Shown piece by piece: positions 7,179 to 10,008 of a stretch of 10,008 bases of DNA. Location: the NCBI GenBank assembly GCA_027492415.1, contig JAPUEV010000244.1, positions 1 to 10,008 on the forward strand, read 5' to 3'. A model generated the notes under the pieces. The model was not told the origin of the DNA, searched no databases, and saw nothing but the letters and a program-made list of their open reading frames with translations. Every line of letters begins with the position of its first letter. Position 1 is the first letter of the stretch. The position numbers and the translations under genes were made by a program. This DNA comes from Ignavibacteria bacterium (GTDB lineage: Bacteria > Bacteroidota > Ignavibacteria > Tepidaquicellales > OLB5).

Positions 7179-7690
7179 TAAGAACTAAGAAAATAATGAT
7201 GCTGATTGCATTTATGCCGGTCATATTGTTCATGTCATCATGCAATTACAGCTTTAAAGGCGCAGCACCACCTGAGGGGATAAAGACAATATATATTCCC
7301 ACTATTCGTGATGAAAGCGGTTTCGGGCTGCCGAACTTAAGCGAGGAAATGACTACACTGCTTAAGAACAAGTTCATAAATGATAACACGCTTGAATACA
7401 CAGAAAAGACCAAAGCTGACGGAATGATTGATTGTGTTGTAAAATCTATAACGGATGAAGCGCTGGTTGTATCAGGGAATGAACAGGTTTCAAGGCGTAA
7501 GGTTACAATAGTTGTTTCAGTGGAATTCACCAACCTGAAAAAGCAAAAGAGCATCTGGAAAAAGGATTTTTCGAACTGGGGAGAGTATGACAGCTCCACG
7601 GGTGGTTTCAGCAAGCGGGATGAAGGCGTAAGATCAGCCGAAGATAAAATAACAGAAGATATTCTGCTTGATGTAATTTCAAACTGGTAA
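7175..7690 (+). CDS. lptE: LptE-like LPS assembly outer-membrane lipoprotein
   Basis: This 171-residue protein has a lipoprotein signal: charged 'MIRTKK', a hydrophobic stretch (7-20) and a lipobox 'FMSSC' with the acylated cysteine at C23. The mature start 'CNYSFKGAAPPEGIKTIYIPTIRDES' is typical of the LptE family in Bacteroidetes-type genomes. In the family, LptE plugs the LptD barrel and helps place LPS in the outer membrane. The ATG overlaps the TGA of the sigma-54 activator gene (ATGA), so the two are almost certainly co-translated. A sigma-54 activator beside an LptE gene, near miaB, is an arrangement I recall from Bacteroidetes. LptE proteins are divergent, so the call rests on the N-terminal pattern, size and context. 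Confidence 0.82.
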   Translation: MIRTKKIMMLIAFMPVILFMSSCNYSFKGAAPPEGIKTIYIPTIRDESGFGLPNLSEEMTTLLKNKFINDNTLEYTEKTKADGMIDCVVKSITDEALVVSGNEQVSRRKVTIVVSVEFTNLKKQKSIWKKDFSNWGEYDSSTGGFSKRDEGVRSAEDKITEDILLDVISNW

Positions 7691-7777
7691 AAAGCTAGCA
7701 GGTCACAGATTACAGATTACAGATTTAAATTAACAGTAAATTTTTCAAAAATGGTTTTATAATGATAATATTCTAAA
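7691..7777. other. Gap between lptE and the glycosyltransferase gene
   Basis: The 87 bases hold a three-copy heptamer repeat (7705-7725) and an AT-rich stretch with TATAAT at 7758-7763, 14 bases before the TTG start. No clear terminator hairpin and no TAnnTTTG octamer is visible. A promoter for the glycosyltransferase gene could lie here, but the sequence does not prove it. Confidence 0.4.
7705..7725. repeat. Three tandem copies of ACAGATT
   Basis: The heptamer ACAGATT is repeated three times without a mismatch. It lies 14 bases after the lptE stop and outside any coding region. Short tandem repeats of this kind can change copy number by slippage. Whether it affects expression of the next gene, 53 bases further on, cannot be told. 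Confidence 0.85.
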
Positions 7778-9256
7778 TTGGAAAAAATAATACTATTTAC
7801 TTACATTGGTTCTTTATTGATCTTGTTTACGTTTGGTTCACACGGTTTTATTATGATCTATTATTACCTTAAGTACAGGCATAAGAGAGATGATTTTTCA
7901 GTAAAGCTGGAAGAATTCCCGGTTGTGACTTTACAGCTTCCTATTTATAACGAAATGTACGTTATCGAGCGTTTGATAAAGACTGTCTGCGAAATGGACT
8001 ATCCTATCGATAAGCTGGAAATACAGGTACTGGATGACTCAACTGATGAAACAGTTGAAATTGTTGCTAATATTGTAAAGGAATATCAATTACGCGGATT
8101 TGACATAAAACATATTCACAGGGATGACAGGACAGGTTACAAAGCCGGTGCTCTGAAAGAAGGATTAGTTGACTGCAGGGGTGAGTTTGTAGGGATTTTT
8201 GATGCGGATTTTATCCCAAGGAAAAATTTTCTGCAGATAGTGCTGCCGTTCTTTAAAGATCCAAAAATAGGGATGGTACAGACCCGCTGGGAGCATCTTA
8301 ACCGCGCATATTCATTGGTTACACAGATACAGGCGCTTGCCCTTGATGGCCATTTTGTGCTGGAGCAGCAGTGCAGAAATAAGGCGGGATATTTCATCAA
8401 CTTTAACGGGACAAGCGGCGTATGGCGCAAAGAATGTATTTTTGATGCAGGTAACTGGGAAGCAGATACGCTCACGGAGGATCTGGATCTATCATACCGG
8501 GCCCAGCTAAAAGGCTGGAAATTCAGATATTTAACTGATTTCACAACGCCTTCAGAAGTGCCATCAGAAATAAACTCACTTAAATCACAGCAGTTCCGCT
8601 GGACTAAGGGCGCGATTGAAACAGCAAAGAAAATGCTGTTCAGGGTTTGGGCTGCAAAGCTCCCCCTGAAGACAAAGATAATGTGCACTTTCCATTTGAC
8701 AAATAATATAGTATTCCCGTTCATACTGCTTGCATGCCTATTAAACATGCCTATAGTACTGATTAAAAACACAGGATTATACGATACATATTTTATGTTC
8801 ATGTCAGTTTTTGTACTTGCGTTTATAGCATCGTTTTTATTTTATTTGTATTCCCAGAAGGATGTTTACGCAGACTGGCGCTCCAGGATACTTCTCTTCC
8901 CGGTATTTATGGCTGGAAGCATGGGCTTTGCGATAAATAATACCAAGGCAGTATTCGAAGCATTGATTAACAAGAAATCTGAGTTTGTTAGGACACCAAA
9001 GTACGGCATTGAAGGTGATAAGGATAAATGGCAGGATAAAAAGTATGTGCATAAAAAAGTTGTGAAGTTCTCGGTCATACTTGAGCTGATAATTGCACTT
9101 TACAGTCTTGCTTGCGTTGTAGTTTCAGCAGTAACTTTACAGATATCAGCCATACCGTTCCAGTTAATGTATACATTCGGATTCGGGCTGGTTGCATATC
9201 TTTCTATAAAGCATGTAATTGATACAAACAAAAAAATAGCAGAAAACCAGGCTTAA
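7778..9256 (+). CDS. Membrane family 2 glycosyltransferase (processive-type, CslA/BcsA-like)
   Basis: This 492-residue inner-membrane protein has the GT-A fold signature of processive GT2 enzymes. A first membrane segment covers about 4-30. The cytoplasmic catalytic domain shows 'LPIYNE' (54-59), 'DDSTD' (86-90), 'GYKAGAL' (120-126), the metal/nucleotide-sugar 'DAD' (142-144), the catalytic 'TEDLD' (233-237) and 'QQFRW' (271-275), the QxxRW motif of cellulose, mannan and hyaluronan synthases. Further hydrophobic segments lie at about 303-330, 336-359, 368-388, 431-455 and 459-480. It resembles the CslA/CslC-like beta-glycan synthases and lacks a PilZ domain. The sugar used and the product cannot be read from sequence. 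The start is TTG at 7778. Its place after lptE suggests an envelope or exopolysaccharide role. Non-processive transfer to a lipid is an alternative. Confidence 0.9.
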   Translation: MEKIILFTYIGSLLILFTFGSHGFIMIYYYLKYRHKRDDFSVKLEEFPVVTLQLPIYNEMYVIERLIKTVCEMDYPIDKLEIQVLDDSTDETVEIVANIVKEYQLRGFDIKHIHRDDRTGYKAGALKEGLVDCRGEFVGIFDADFIPRKNFLQIVLPFFKDPKIGMVQTRWEHLNRAYSLVTQIQALALDGHFVLEQQCRNKAGYFINFNGTSGVWRKECIFDAGNWEADTLTEDLDLSYRAQLKGWKFRYLTDFTTPSEVPSEINSLKSQQFRWTKGAIETAKKMLFRVWAAKLPLKTKIMCTFHLTNNIVFPFILLACLLNMPIVLIKNTGLYDTYFMFMSVFVLAFIASFLFYLYSQKDVYADWRSRILLFPVFMAGSMGFAINNTKAVFEALINKKSEFVRTPKYGIEGDKDKWQDKKYVHKKVVKFSVILELIIALYSLACVVVSAVTLQISAIPFQLMYTFGFGLVAYLSIKHVIDTNKKIAENQA

Positions 9257-9271
9257 AAAATTAATACTCAA

Positions 9272-10008
9272 TTGGTAGATACTGATATAATAAAATACCT
9301 GATAGGTAAGCTTGAAGATAAGATAAGGAGTAATCCTTTAACACCTGAATTTGTAAAGCTTGCCAACTATTACCTCATAAACGGTAATATTACCGAGGCA
9401 ATTGACCTGCTGCAGGCGGGGCTGAAATTCTACCCCGGTTATGTAACAGCACATTTGTTATTAGGCAAGGCATATTTAAGCAACAGGTATTTTATTGATG
9501 CGAAAAAGATATTTGAAAAGCTTCTGGCGGATAACCCTGAAATGGCTATAGCGCAGAAATACCTGGAAATTGCCGCGGACCTTACAAAGAGCGAAGTATC
9601 GCGCAGGCATGAAGATGATGTAGTGCCAAAGCTGGAGTTTAAGGCACCTGTTTATAATGAGTATGATTTTAACTTCAATCTTTTCCCCACATATGAAATT
9701 GAAGAGCTTAATACTGAAAAAGTTGATTTAAAGGATATCGAAGAATCTAACGAATATGATGATTTCAGGAAGATATTTGAGTCACCCCACTTTTTCAAGA
9801 AGGAAGGCAGTAAACCAACCTATGAAAAGAAAAGATTAAAGAATAAGTTCGAAGTAAAGATCATAACCGAGACTCTTGCTGATATTTTTGCCAAGCAGGG
9901 GAATTACTTTGATGCAATGGAAGCTTACACTTACCTCTTAAAGATAAAACCTGAACGCAGGGAAACGCTTGAGAGTAAAATAAGTGAAGTTGAAGTGCAG
10001 ATCAATAA
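9272..10008 (+). CDS. TPR-repeat protein (3' partial)
   Basis: The frame opens with TTG at 9272, 15 bases after the glycosyltransferase stop, and stays open for 245 codons to the window edge, so the C terminus is missing. TPR-like helices are visible at about residues 26-56 ('FVKLANYYLINGNITEAIDLLQAGL') and 57-90 ('AHLLLGKAYLSNRYFIDAKKIFEKLLADNP'), and again at about 198-228 ('TLADIFAKQGNYFDAMEAYTYLLKIKP'). Between them lies an acidic, aromatic stretch (about 112-190) that looks non-repetitive and possibly disordered. No signal peptide is seen, so it is likely cytoplasmic. TPRs mediate protein contacts; the partner is unknown. Close spacing suggests co-transcription with the glycosyltransferase, so a scaffold role in polysaccharide or envelope assembly is possible but inferred. 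Confidence 0.82.
   Translation, partial: MVDTDIIKYLIGKLEDKIRSNPLTPEFVKLANYYLINGNITEAIDLLQAGLKFYPGYVTAHLLLGKAYLSNRYFIDAKKIFEKLLADNPEMAIAQKYLEIAADLTKSEVSRRHEDDVVPKLEFKAPVYNEYDFNFNLFPTYEIEELNTEKVDLKDIEESNEYDDFRKIFESPHFFKKEGSKPTYEKKRLKNKFEVKIITETLADIFAKQGNYFDAMEAYTYLLKIKPERRETLESKISEVEVQIN

Noticed and set aside
8137..8802. Long open frame on the minus strand (221 codons)
   Set aside because: It lies wholly inside the glycosyltransferase gene, whose motifs are unmistakable, and encodes nothing recognisable.
1..10008. CRISPR arrays, tRNA or rRNA genes, and insertion sequences
   Set aside because: No regularly spaced repeats, no tRNA-like or rRNA-like sequence, and no transposase were seen in any part of the window.

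Overview
The window looks like a chromosomal segment of a Gram-negative bacterium of the Bacteroidetes/Chlorobi/Ignavibacteria lineage. The first protein ends in a type IX secretion (Por) sorting domain with the 'YQNYPNPFNP' signature common in Ignavibacteria-like genomes. There is an LptE-type lipoprotein, so the cell has an LPS outer membrane. Starts lack clear Shine-Dalgarno sequences, and a few TAnnTTTG promoter-like octamers lie in the gaps. Assignment below this broad group is inference.

Layout, all genes on the + strand. 1-846: the 3' part of a secreted beta-propeller protein with a T9SS sorting tail. 847-1207: a 361-base gap holding two related GTTGG/CCAAC hairpins, a short palindrome, promoter-like octamers and a terminator-like hairpin that ends 10 bases before the next start. 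1208-6002: a tight run of xseA, xseB, dxs and miaB, with gaps of 4, 11 and 1 bases. 6054-7690: a sigma-54 activator without a sensory domain, overlapping an lptE-like lipoprotein gene by 4 bases. 7778-9256: a membrane GT2 glycosyltransferase. 9272 to the end: a TPR protein that runs off the window.

XseA and XseB form exonuclease VII. Dxs starts the MEP isoprenoid pathway, whose product DMAPP is used by MiaA to make the i6A that MiaB methylthiolates. LptE and the glycosyltransferase point to envelope work, and the sigma-54 activator may control envelope genes. Most of the window is ordinary housekeeping DNA, and I see no clearly new multi-gene system.

The most unusual feature is translational. 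Six of the eight genes whose start lies in the window have TTG as the only plausible canonical start, and in at least four of them a downstream ATG would delete essential parts of the protein. The second place to look is the repeat- and hairpin-rich gap at 847-1207.
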